From Anomaloglossus baeobatrachus (Eukaryota; Chordata; Amphibia; Anura; Aromobatidae), in contig NC_134364.1 of assembly GCF_048569485.1 (NCBI RefSeq), positions 127,653,408 to 127,717,407 of the forward strand: a stretch of 64,000 nucleotides of DNA, given 5' to 3'. The notes below the pieces were generated by a model. The model saw only the letters and a program-made list of their open reading frames with translations. It was not told the DNA's origin and made no database searches. The translations under genes and the position numbers were made by a program. The stretch's first letter is position 1. The number at the start of each line of letters is the position of its first letter. This document shows positions 57,301 to 64,000 of the stretch, one piece after another.

Positions 57301-59097
57301 GGGGTGGGGTGCATGGGACTACCTGGGACGACCTGACTAGTCCAGGGCGTCACACTTACACATGAGCCCCTGGGGCCAGCTTCACTCCCGGGAGGCCATA
57401 ATACCAGACTGCATTTACCACCAGCCCCAGGCACTCCCTAAATTGCAGTGGCGGTCACCTCCTGACCGCAATTACCGAGAGTGGCGTCACGATCCCCATT
57501 GAAATTAACCTGACTTACCTGTGACCAGAAGATCCCAGCGCGTGGAGTCCCTGAAGACCCTGAGGCGAACTAAAGGTAATGGGGCTCCACATGAGCGCTG
57601 CTCTAGATGTGAGACAGGATACAGAAGGTGAGTGCTGCTCTAGATGTGAGACAATATACAGAAGGTGAGCGCTGCTCTGGATATTAGGCATGATGTAGAA
57701 GGTGAGCGCTGTTCTGGATGTGAGACAGGATACAGAAGGTGAGCGCTGCTCTAGATGTGAGACAGGATGCAGAAGGTGAGCGCTGCTCTGGATGTGAGAC
57801 AGGATACAGAAGGTGAGCGCTGCTCTAGATGTGAGACAGGATGTATAAGGTGAGCACTGCTCTGGATGTGAGACAGGATGTATAAGGTGAGCACTGCTCT
57901 GGATGTGAGACATGATGTAGAAGGTGAGCGCTGCTCTGGATGTGAGACAGGATGTATAAGGTGAGCACTGCTCTGGATGTGAGACAATATACAGAAGGTG
58001 AGCGCTGCTCTGGATATTAGGCATGATGTAGAAGGTGAGCGCTGCTCTGGATGTGAGACAGGATGCAGAAGGTGAGCGCTGCTCTGGATGTGAGACAGGA
58101 TGCAGAAGGTGAGCGCTGCTCTGGATGTGAGACAGGATGTATAAGGTGAGCACTGCTCTTGATGTGAGACATGATGTAGAAGGTGAGCGCTGCTCTGGAT
58201 GTGAGACATGATGTAGAAGGTGAGTGCTGCTCTGGATGTGAGACTGGATGTAGAAGGTGAGCGCTGCTCTGGATGTGAGACAGGATGCAGAAGGTGAGTG
58301 CTGTTCTGGATGTGAGACATAATGTAGAAGGTGAGCGCTGCTCTGGATGTGAGAAAGGATGCAGAAGGCGAGCGCTGCTCTGGATGTGAGACATGATGTA
58401 GAAGGTGAGCGCTGCTCTGGATGTGAGACAGGATGTATAAGGTGAGCACTGCTCTGGATGTGAGACATGATGTAGAAGGTGAGCGCTGCTCTGGATGTGA
58501 GACAGGATGTATAAGGTGAGCGCTGCTCTGGATGTGAGACAGGATGCAGAAGGTGAGCGCTGCTCTGGATGTGAGACAGGATGTATAAGGTGAGCACTGC
58601 TCTGGATGTGAGACATGATGTATAAGGTGAGCGCTGCTCTGGATGTGAGACAGGATGCAGAAGGTGAGCGCTGCTCTGGATGTGAGACAGGATGTATAAG
58701 GTGAGCACTGCTCTGGATGTGAGACATGATGTATAAGGTGAGCGCTGCTCTGGATGTGAGAAAGGATGCAGAAGGTGAGTGCTGCTCTGGATGTGAGACA
58801 GGATGTAGAAGGTGAGTGCTGCTCTGGATGTGAGAAAGGATGCAGAAGGTGAGCACTGCTCTGGATGTGAGACATGATGCAGAAGGTGAGCGCTGCTCTG
58901 GATGTGAGAAAGGATGCAGAAGGTGAGCGCTGCTCTGGATAACAGGTCCGTCTCTTCATCCTCAGGACCTCGGACAGAAGGCGCTGACCTCCTTGGATGA
59001 GGATGGTGACGGCGAGCTGAGCGTGCTGGAATACTTTTCATTCCTAAGAAATGTGATAAAACACAAATTAAGCGACATGGAGAATAATGTGCAATAA
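39304..59097 (+). CDS. Secreted S100-like EF-hand protein, gene 2 (five exons)
   Basis: Exons: 39304-39306 (ATG), 39375-39446, 51345-51470, 51571-51717, 58966-59097 with TAA; all phase 0; 159 aa. Exon 2 is identical to that of gene 1 (signal peptide). Exon 3 (residues 26-67) again has C55-x6-C62 (VVDICNTMPNKCP); exon 4 adds C69. Exon 4 carries helix I (FYFADIYLNH) and the 14-residue pseudo-EF loop TKGEGNPDTMNAKE. Exon 5 has the canonical loop DEDGDGELSVLE (127-138) and the tail NVIKHKLSDMENNVQ. About 39 of 88 S100-core residues match gene 1. Introns 2 (11.9 kb) and 4 (7.2 kb) are swollen by repeats; intron 3 is 100 bp. The link between exons 2 and 3 is inferred from gene 1, the least certain point. 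Function beyond Ca2+ binding and secretion is unknown. Confidence 0.75.
39640..41478. repeat. 21-bp purine-rich minisatellite, intron 2 of gene 2
   Basis: Starts as 18-bp units (GACCGAGGGGTGTGGACAGG type, 39640-40010), then about 50 copies of a 21-bp unit, GGAGGGGGGACAGAGGAGCC plus T, then (41170-41450) GGAGGGAAGACAGAGGAGTC plus T. The minus-strand frames (SSVPPPG, 671 codons) and plus-strand frames (EEPGGGT) are repeat artefacts. The array starts about 190 bp into intron 2, where the similarity with gene 1 ends. Confidence 0.95.
41483..42633 (+). mobile_element. Solo-LTR-like repeat in gene 2 intron 2
   Basis: 1151 bp, TGTGGCGCCCTGGACTAACC...CACCCGCAACA, with a perfect 4-bp duplication TATG on both sides (41479-41482, 42634-42637). 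It split the 21-bp minisatellite: the text on both sides (AGTGTGGAAGGGAAATAGG and GTCTGGAGG) continues the array. No internal coding region. Confidence 0.78.
42638..43300. repeat. 21-bp minisatellite, second block in gene 2 intron 2
   Basis: About 30 copies of GGAGGAGGAACAGAGGAGCC plus T, later GGAGGAGGGACAGAGGAGCC plus T. It is the continuation of the 39640-41478 array beyond the LTR-like insertion. Degenerate units (GAGTCTGGAG) trail on to 43500 and reappear at 46970 and 49580-49720, so the original array spanned much of the intron before other elements entered. Confidence 0.93.
43506..44096. mobile_element. Harbinger-like MITE with TTA target duplication
   Basis: Inverted ends GGCGGGCTTTGCACGTTGCG and its counterpart (GTGTGCAAAGCCCGCC at the right), flanked on both sides by TTA (43503-43505 and 44097-44099), the PIF/Harbinger TWA signature. 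591 bp, non-coding. Its ends are related to those at 3861 and 22845. Confidence 0.82.
44223..45215 (-). mobile_element. Solo-LTR-like repeat with a nested MITE
   Basis: TGACTCGCCCCAGGGC...CAGGGGCGCTACA, with a perfect 4-bp duplication CTCG (44219-44222, 45216-45219). It contains the 166-bp foldback MITE at 44885-45050, leaving about 820 bp of its own sequence. No internal coding region. Confidence 0.65.
44885..45050. mobile_element. 166-bp foldback MITE, TAA target duplication
   Basis: Almost entirely palindromic: AGGCCCTGTCACACACAGAG ATAAATCT... on the left mirrors ...AGATTTATCTCTGTGTGTGA CAGGGCCT on the right, with arms of about 75 bp. TAA is duplicated at 44882-44884 and 45051-45053, fitting PIF/Harbinger. 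It is inserted in the LTR-like element 44223-45215 and is therefore younger than it. Confidence 0.85.
45256..46833 (+). mobile_element. Solo-LTR-like repeat interrupted by a hAT MITE
   Basis: From GTGACGCCCTGGACCCCAGG to TCTCAGGGCGGTACA, flanked by a 4-bp duplication CTTC (45252-45255, 46834-46837). Without the hAT MITE it is about 1.2 kb, like the element at 55002-57354, with which it shares its right end type (GGGGCGGTACA). No internal coding region. Confidence 0.7.
45468..45830. mobile_element. hAT MITE with perfect 8-bp target duplication
   Basis: Ends TAGTGATGGGCAG and CGACACATCACTA (inverted TAGTGATG), flanked by TCAGTTAG at 45460-45467 and 45831-45838, the 8-bp duplication expected for hAT. 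363 bp, non-coding, with internal inverted GAGCCGGATC motifs. The perfect target duplication points to a fairly young insertion. Confidence 0.92.
46994..49551. mobile_element. 2.5-kb non-autonomous DNA element (CTCTGTGCGCACTAG ends)
   Basis: Left end GAGCCTCTGTGCACACTAG; right end CTAGTGCGCACAGAGCCTT, inverted. Subterminal blocks are also mirrored: TTTCTCAAGAAAATTTCTTG near both ends and CCGCGGATTTGCC. The interior (47860-48900) has no transposase but includes a poly-G run at 48596-48607 and common frog-repeat-like text. It carries a nested element at 47219-47854 inside a GATA microsatellite. The superfamily is undetermined. Confidence 0.65.
47219..47854. mobile_element. Nested MITE with GGCCTGTTTCACACGTCAGTG ends
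   Basis: Inverted ends GGCCTGTTTCACACGTCAGTG (21 bp, given here as a motif name only) and CACTGACGTGTGAAACGGGCC, both flanked by ATA. Subterminal GTGATTTTTCACTG-type palindromes. 636 bp, non-coding. It lies within a short GATA repeat inside the element 46994-49551. Confidence 0.75.
49552..49930. other. Remnant of the intron 2 array plus unique sequence
   Basis: 49560-49720 holds degenerate GTCTGGAG and GGAGGACAGAG units that continue the 21-bp array. The rest (to 49930) has no recognisable feature. Confidence 0.6.
49931..51066 (+). mobile_element. Solo-LTR-like repeat in gene 2 intron 2
   Basis: 1136 bp, TGTGAGGCCCTGGCAAAACC...CCGGACCCGTGACA, with a perfect 4-bp duplication TAGA (49927-49930, 51067-51070). 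It lies 280 bp upstream of exon 3. No internal coding region. Confidence 0.75.
51718..54163. repeat. 37-bp minisatellite in gene 2 intron 4, first part
   Basis: About 66 copies of GATGTGAGACGTGATGCAGA plus AGGTGAGCGCTGCTCTG. The array begins at the exon 4 donor itself (GAG-GTAAGATGTGAGACGTGAT). Most units carry AAGGTGAGC, a good match to the 5' splice-site consensus. A stretch of about 813 bp (22 units) is duplicated (sites at 52641 and 53454 correspond). The frames HIQSSAHLLHHVSHPEQRSP on the minus strand are artefacts of 3 x 37 bp. Confidence 0.95.
55002..57354 (-). mobile_element. Middle nested solo-LTR-like repeat
   Basis: TGTACCGCCCCGGGGCTCGG...GTCCAGGGCGTCACA, with a perfect 4-bp duplication CTTA (54998-55001, 57355-57358). 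About 1.2 kb when the inner element is left out. Inserted in the opposite orientation to its host element. Confidence 0.78.
55513..56666 (-). mobile_element. Innermost nested solo-LTR-like repeat
   Basis: 1154 bp, TGTCGCGGGCGGAGGAGGGG...GTCCAGGGCGCCACA, with a perfect 4-bp duplication CCTC (55509-55512, 56667-56670). Closely similar to F1 at 35567-36665, probably the same subfamily. It is the youngest of the three by nesting. Confidence 0.8.
57592..58945. repeat. 37-bp minisatellite in gene 2 intron 4, second part
   Basis: About 36 further copies of the unit at 51718-54163, here mostly with GACAGGATGCAGAAGG or GACAGGATGTATAAGG variants. It ends about 20 bp before exon 5 at AACAGGTCCGTCTCTTCATC. 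The long minus-strand frames (up to 535 codons) are artefacts. Confidence 0.95.
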
Positions 59098-59218
59098 CCT
59101 GCGTATACAGAACATCCCGCATCTGCCAGGAGGGGAGGAGGGGGATGCAGCTGCAGCTCCTCTCTCTGTAGCATCACTTGTTATTTACAGGATTGCTGTG
59201 TGATTATTGGATTATACA

Positions 59219-59224
59219 AATAAA
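59219..59224 (+). terminator. Poly(A) signal of gene 2 (AATAAA)
   Basis: Canonical AATAAA about 122 bp after the stop codon in ATTATACAAATAAAGTAATG. The surrounding 3' UTR is alignable with that of gene 1 (shared GGATGCAGCTGCAG and AATACTGACA/AATGCTGACA). Confidence 0.75.
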
Positions 59225-59335
59225 GTAATGCTGACACCCCGGAGCTGGAATCAATCGCTATATGATAAAGGATGAGTGAATATATATATATCCATGTAGA
59301 GAAGAGGTGTCTGCCCTTCACACAAACTGTGCCCT

Positions 59336-62300
59336 CTGCAGTGCAGTACTCACACTGACCAGCAGATGGAGCCTGGAGCACATCACACTGGAGTCCTGTC
59401 CAGGAGGAGCTCAGCCTGTAGTCAGTGACCAACAGTGCAGTACTCACAGTGACCAGCAGATGGAGCCTGGAGCACATCACACTGGAGTCCTGTCCAGGAG
59501 GAGCTCAGCCTGTAGTCAGTGACCAACAGTGCAGTACTCACAGTGACCAGCAGATGGAGCCTGGAGCACATCACACTGGAGTCCTGTCCAGGAGGAGCTC
59601 AGCCTGTAGTCAGTGACCAGCAGTGCAGTACTCACAGTGACCAGCAGATGGAGCCTGCAGCACATCACACTGGTGTCCTGTCCAGGAGGAGCTCAGCCTG
59701 TAATCAGTGACCAGCTGCAGTACTCACAGTGACCAGCAGATGGAGCCTGCAGCACATCACACTGGTGTCCTGTCCAGGAGGAGCTCAGCCTGTAGTCAGT
59801 GACCAGCAGTGCAGTACACACAGTGACCAGCAGATGGAGCCTGGAGCACATCACACTGGAGTCCTGTCCAGGAGGAGCTCAGCCTGTAGTCAGTGACCAG
59901 CTGCAGTACTCACAGTGACCAGCAGATGGGGCCGGGAGCACATCACACTGGAGTCCTGTCCAGGAGGAGCTCAGCCTGTAATCAGTGACCAGCAGTGCAG
60001 TACTCACAGTGACCAGCAGATGGAGCCTGCAGCACATCACACTGGTGTCCTGTCCAGGAGGAGCTCAGCCTGTAGTCAGTGATCAGCAGTGCAGTACACA
60101 CAGTGACCAGCAGATGGAGCCTGCAGCACATCACACTGGTGTCCTGTCAAGGAGGAGCTCAGCCTGTAGTCAGTGACCAGCAGTGCAGTACACACAGTGA
60201 CCAGCAGATGGAGCCTGCAGCACATCACACTGGAGTCCTGTCCAGGAGGAGCTCAGCCTGTAGTCAGTGACCAGCAGATGGGGCCGGGAGCACATCACAC
60301 TGGTGTCCTGTCCAGGAGGAGCTCAGCCTGTAGTCAGTGACCAGCAGTGCAGTACTCACAGTGACCAGCAGGTGGGGCCTGGAGCACATCACACTGGAGT
60401 CCTGTCCAGAAGGAGCTCAGCCTGTAGTCAGTGACCAGCAGTGCAGTACACACAGTGACCAGCAGATGGAGCCTGCAGCACATCACACTGGTGTCCTGTC
60501 CAGGAGGAGCTCAGCCTGTAGTCAGTGACCAGCAGTGCAGTACTCACAGTGACCAGCAGGTGGGGCCTGGAGCACATCACACTGGAGTCCTGTCCAGAAG
60601 GAGCTCAGCCTGTAGTCAGTGACCAGCAGTGCAGTACACACAGTGACCAGCAGATGGAGCCTGCAGCACATCACACTGGTGTCCTGTCCAGGAGGAGCTC
60701 AGCCTGTAGTCAGTGACCAGCAGTGCAGTACTCACAGTGACCAGCAGATGGGGCCGGGAGCACATCACACTGGAGTCCTGTCCAGAAGGAGCTCAGCTTG
60801 TAGTCAGTGACCAGCAGTGCAGTACTCACAGTGACCAGCAGATGGGGCCGGGAGCACATCACACTGGAGTCCTGTCCAGGAGAAGCTCAGCCTGTAGTCA
60901 GTGACCAGCTGCAGTACTCACACTGACCAGCAGATGGGGCCGGGAGCACATCACACTGGAGTCCTGTCCAGGAGGAGCTCAGCCTGTAGTCAGTGACCAG
61001 CAGTGCAGTACTCACAGTGACCAGCAGATGGAGCCTAGAGCACATCACACTGGAGTCCTGTCCAGGAGGAGCTCAGCCTGTAGTCAGTGACCAGCAGTGC
61101 AGTACTCACAGTGACCAGCAGGTGGGGCCTGGAGCACATCACACTGGAGTCCTGTCCAGGAGGAGCTCAGCCTGTAGTTAGTGACCAGCAGTTCAGTACT
61201 CACAGTGACCAGCAGATGGAGCCTGCAGCACATCACACTGGAGTCCTGTCCAGGAGGAGCTCAGCCTGTAGTCAGTGACCAGCAGTGCAGTACTCATAGT
61301 GACCAGCAGATGGAGCCTGGAGCACATCACACTGGAGTCCTGTCCAGCAGGACCTCAGCCTGTAGTCAGTGACCAGCAGTGCAGTACTCACAGTGACCAG
61401 CAGATGGAGCCTGCAGCACATCACACTGGAGTCCTGTCCAGGAGGAGCTCAGCCTGTAGTCAGTGACCAGCAGTGCAGTACTCACAGTGACCAGCAGATG
61501 GGGCCGGGAGCACATCACACTGGAGTCCTGTCCAGCAGGAGCTCAGCCTGTAGTCAGTGACCAGCAGTGCAGTACTCACAGTGACCAGCAGATGGGGCCG
61601 GGAGCACATCACACTGGAGTCCTGTCCAGGAGGAGCTCAGCCTGTAGTCAGTGACCAGCAGTGCAGTACTCACAGTGACCAGCAGGTGGGGCCTGGAGCA
61701 CATCACACTGGACTCCTGTCCAGGAGGAGCTCAGCCTGTAGTCAGTGACCAGCAGTGCAGTACTCACAGTGACCAGCAGATGGGGCCGGGAGCACATCAC
61801 ACTGGAGTCCTGTCCAGCAGGAGCTCAGCCTGTAGTCAGTGACCAGCAGTGCAGTACTCACAGTGACCAGCAGATGGGGCCGGGAGCACATCACACTGGA
61901 GTCCTGTCCAGGAGGAGCTCAGCCTGTAGTCAGTGACCAGCAGTGCAGTACTCACAGTGACCAGCAGGTGGGGCCTGGAGCACATCACACTGGACTCCTG
62001 TCCAGGAGGAGCTCAGCCTGTAGTCAGTGACCAGCAGTGCAGTACTCACAGTGACCAGCAGATGGGGCCGGGAGCACATCACACTGGAGTCCTGTCCAGC
62101 AGGAGCTCAGCCTGTAGACAGTGACCAGCAGTGCAGTACTCACAGTGACCAGCAGATGGGGCCGGGAGCACATAACACTGGAGTCCTGTCCAGCAGGAGC
62201 TCAGCCTGTAGTCAGTGACCAGCAGTGCAGTACTCACAGTGACCAGCAGATGGGGCCGGGAGCACATCACACTGGAGTCCTGTCCAGGAGGAGCTCAGCC

Positions 62301-64000
62301 TGTAGTCAGTGACCAGCAGTGCAGTACTCACAGTGACCAGCAGATGGAGCCTGGAGCACATCACACTGGAATCCTGTCCAGGAGGAGCTCAGCTTGTAGT
62401 CAGTGACGAGCAGTGCAGTACACACAGTGACCAGCAGATGGGGCCGGGAGCACATCACACTGGAGTCCTGTCCAGGAGGAGCTCAGCCTGTAGTCAGTGA
62501 CCAGCAGATGGGGCCGGGAGCACATCACACTGGAGTCCTGTCCAGGAGGAGCTCAGCCTGTAGTCAGTGACCAGCAGTGCAGTACACACAGTGACCAGCA
62601 GATGGAGCCTGGAGCACATCACACTGGAGTCCTGTCCAGGAGGAGCTCAGCTTGTAGTCAGTGACCAGCAGTGCAGTACTCACACTGACCAGCAGGTGGG
62701 GCCTGGAGTACATCACACTGGAGTCCTGTCCAGGAGGAGCTCAGCCTGTAGTCAGTGACCAGCAGTGCAGTACTCATAGTGACCAGCAGATGGAGCCTGG
62801 AGCACATCACACTGGAGTCCTGTCCAGCAGGACCTCAGCCTGTAGTCAGTGACCAGCAGTGCAGTACTCACAGTGACCAGCAGATGGAGCCTGCAGCACA
62901 TCACACTGGAGTCCTGTCCAGGAGGAGCTCAGCCTATAGTCAGTGACCAGCAGTGCAGTACTCACAGTGACCAGCAGATGGAGCCTGCAGCACATCACAC
63001 TGGAGTCCTGTCCAGCAGGAGCTCAGCCTGTAGTCAGTGACCAGCAGTGCAGTACTCACAGTGACCAGCAGATGGGGCCGGGAGCACATCACACTGGAGT
63101 CCTGTCCAGGAGGAGCTCAGCTTGTAGTCAGTGACCAGCAGTGCAGTACTCACAGTGACCAGCAGATGGGGCCGGGAGCACATCACACTCGAGTCCTGTC
63201 CAGGAGGAGCTCAGCCTGTAGTCAGTGACCAGCTGCAGTATTCACAGTGACCAGCAGATGGGGCCTGGAGCACATCACACTGGAGTCCTGTCCAGGAGGA
63301 GCTCAGCCTGTAGTCAGTGACCAGCAGTGCAGTACTCACAGTGACCAGCAGGTGGGGCCTGGAGCACATCACACTGGAGTCCTGTCCAGGAGGAGCTCAG
63401 CCTATAGTCAGTGACCAGCAGTGCAGTACTCACAGTGACCAGCAGATGGAGCCTGCAGCACATCACACGGGAGTCCTGTCCAGCAGGAGCTCAGCCTGTA
63501 GTCAGTGACCAGCAGTGCAGTACTCACAGTGACCAGCAGATGGAGCCTGCAGCACATAACACTGGAGTCCTGTCCAGGAGGAGCTCAGCCTGTAGTGAGT
63601 GACCAGCAGTGCAGTACTCACAGTGACTAGCAGATGGGGCCTGGAGTACATCACACTGGAGTCCTGTCCAGCAGGAGCTCAGCCTGTAGTCAGTGACCAG
63701 CAGTGCAGTACTCACAGTGACCAGCAGATGGGGTCGGGAGCACATCACACTGGAGTCCTGTCCAGGAGGAGCTCAGCTTGTAGTCAGTGACCAGCAGTGC
63801 AGTACTCACAGTGACCAGCAGGTGGGGCCTGGAGCACATCACACTGGAGTCCTGTCCAGGAGGAGCTCAGCCTGTAGTCAGTCACCAGCAGTGCAGTACT
63901 CACAGTGACCAGCAGATGGAGCCTGCAGCACATCACACTGGAGTCCTGTCCAGGAGGAGCTCAGCCTGTAGTCAGTGACCAGCAGTGCAGTACTCACAGT
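59336..64000. repeat. 94-bp satellite downstream of gene 2
   Basis: About 50 copies running past the window end, same unit as at 32124-33040. Equivalent sites recur every 94 bp (59425, 59519...); some units are shortened to about 70 bp by loss of TGCAGTACTCACAGTGACCA or by an AGCTGCAG variant. Alternating unit types (GGAGCCTGCAGCAC, GGGGCCGGGAGCAC, GGGGCCTGGAGCAC) recur in blocks, for example 61463-61745 repeated at 61745-62027, indicating recent multi-unit duplication. The 63-codon frames (MTSSAVLTVTSRW) on every unit are not genes. Confidence 0.96.

Larger units (their letters stand above)
54164..57591 (+). mobile_element. Outermost of three nested solo-LTR-like repeats
   Basis: TGTGGCGCCCCTGCCCTGGT...GTAATGGGGCTCCACA, with a perfect 4-bp duplication TGAG (54160-54163, 57592-57595). 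It landed in the intron 4 minisatellite, which resumes in register at 57592. Its own sequence is 54164-55001 plus 57359-57591, about 1.07 kb; the rest is the nested element 55002-57354. Confidence 0.78.

Noticed and set aside
57515-59122. 535-codon minus-strand frame HIQSSAHLLHHVSHPEQ
   Set aside because: Three rotations of the 37-bp intron 4 repeat. It overlaps real exon 5 on the opposite strand.
59336-64000. CRISPR-like array
   Set aside because: Units are directly adjacent with no unique spacers, in a eukaryotic context with introns. It is an ordinary tandem satellite.

Overview
The window looks like gene-poor, repeat-swollen DNA from an anuran amphibian with a large genome. Evidence: a Tc1/mariner copy of the type common in frogs and fish, hAT and Harbinger-like MITEs, a LINE 3' end, many solo-LTR-like repeats and very long minisatellites. 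The species cannot be told from the sequence. Nearly all long open frames here are translations of tandem repeats and are not genes.

Layout. 1-6.4 kb: two minisatellites, a broken hAT transposase split by four MITE-like elements, and a 27-bp minisatellite. 7-20.6 kb: an 11-kb polypyrimidine array that changes strand several times, a 200-N assembly gap, then a large CT/GA palindrome. 20.6-28.8 kb: gene-free sequence, a Harbinger-like MITE, a 30-bp minisatellite of about 110 units split by a LINE, and a broken Tc1 transposon. 28.9-33 kb: gene 1 and its 94-bp satellite. 33-39 kb: a Tc1 copy whose coding DNA became a minisatellite, plus solo-LTR-like repeats. 38.9-59.2 kb: gene 2, stretched to 20 kb by intronic repeats. 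59.3-64 kb: the same 94-bp satellite after gene 2.

The only genes I can support are two tandem paralogues on the + strand, each with five exons and all introns in phase 0. Each encodes a signal peptide, a short exon-3 segment with a conserved C-x6-C, then an S100-type pair of EF-hands: a 14-residue pseudo-EF loop and a canonical loop (DEDKDGELSMSE or DEDGDGELSVLE). Predicted lengths are 152 and 159 aa. Classical S100 proteins have no leader, so a family of signal-peptide-bearing S100-like proteins is the most noteworthy content. Promoter, exons 1-2 and early intron 2 are nearly identical between the genes, while the mature proteins agree at only about 44% of positions in the S100 core. Each promoter carries a tandemly repeated TATA module, two copies in gene 1 and three in gene 2.

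The genes share a 3' UTR layout and the same downstream satellite, so the duplicated unit ran from promoter to satellite. Their introns then gained unrelated minisatellites, and those of gene 2 were later entered by MITEs and solo-LTR-like elements. No RNA genes, CRISPR arrays or prokaryotic features were seen.
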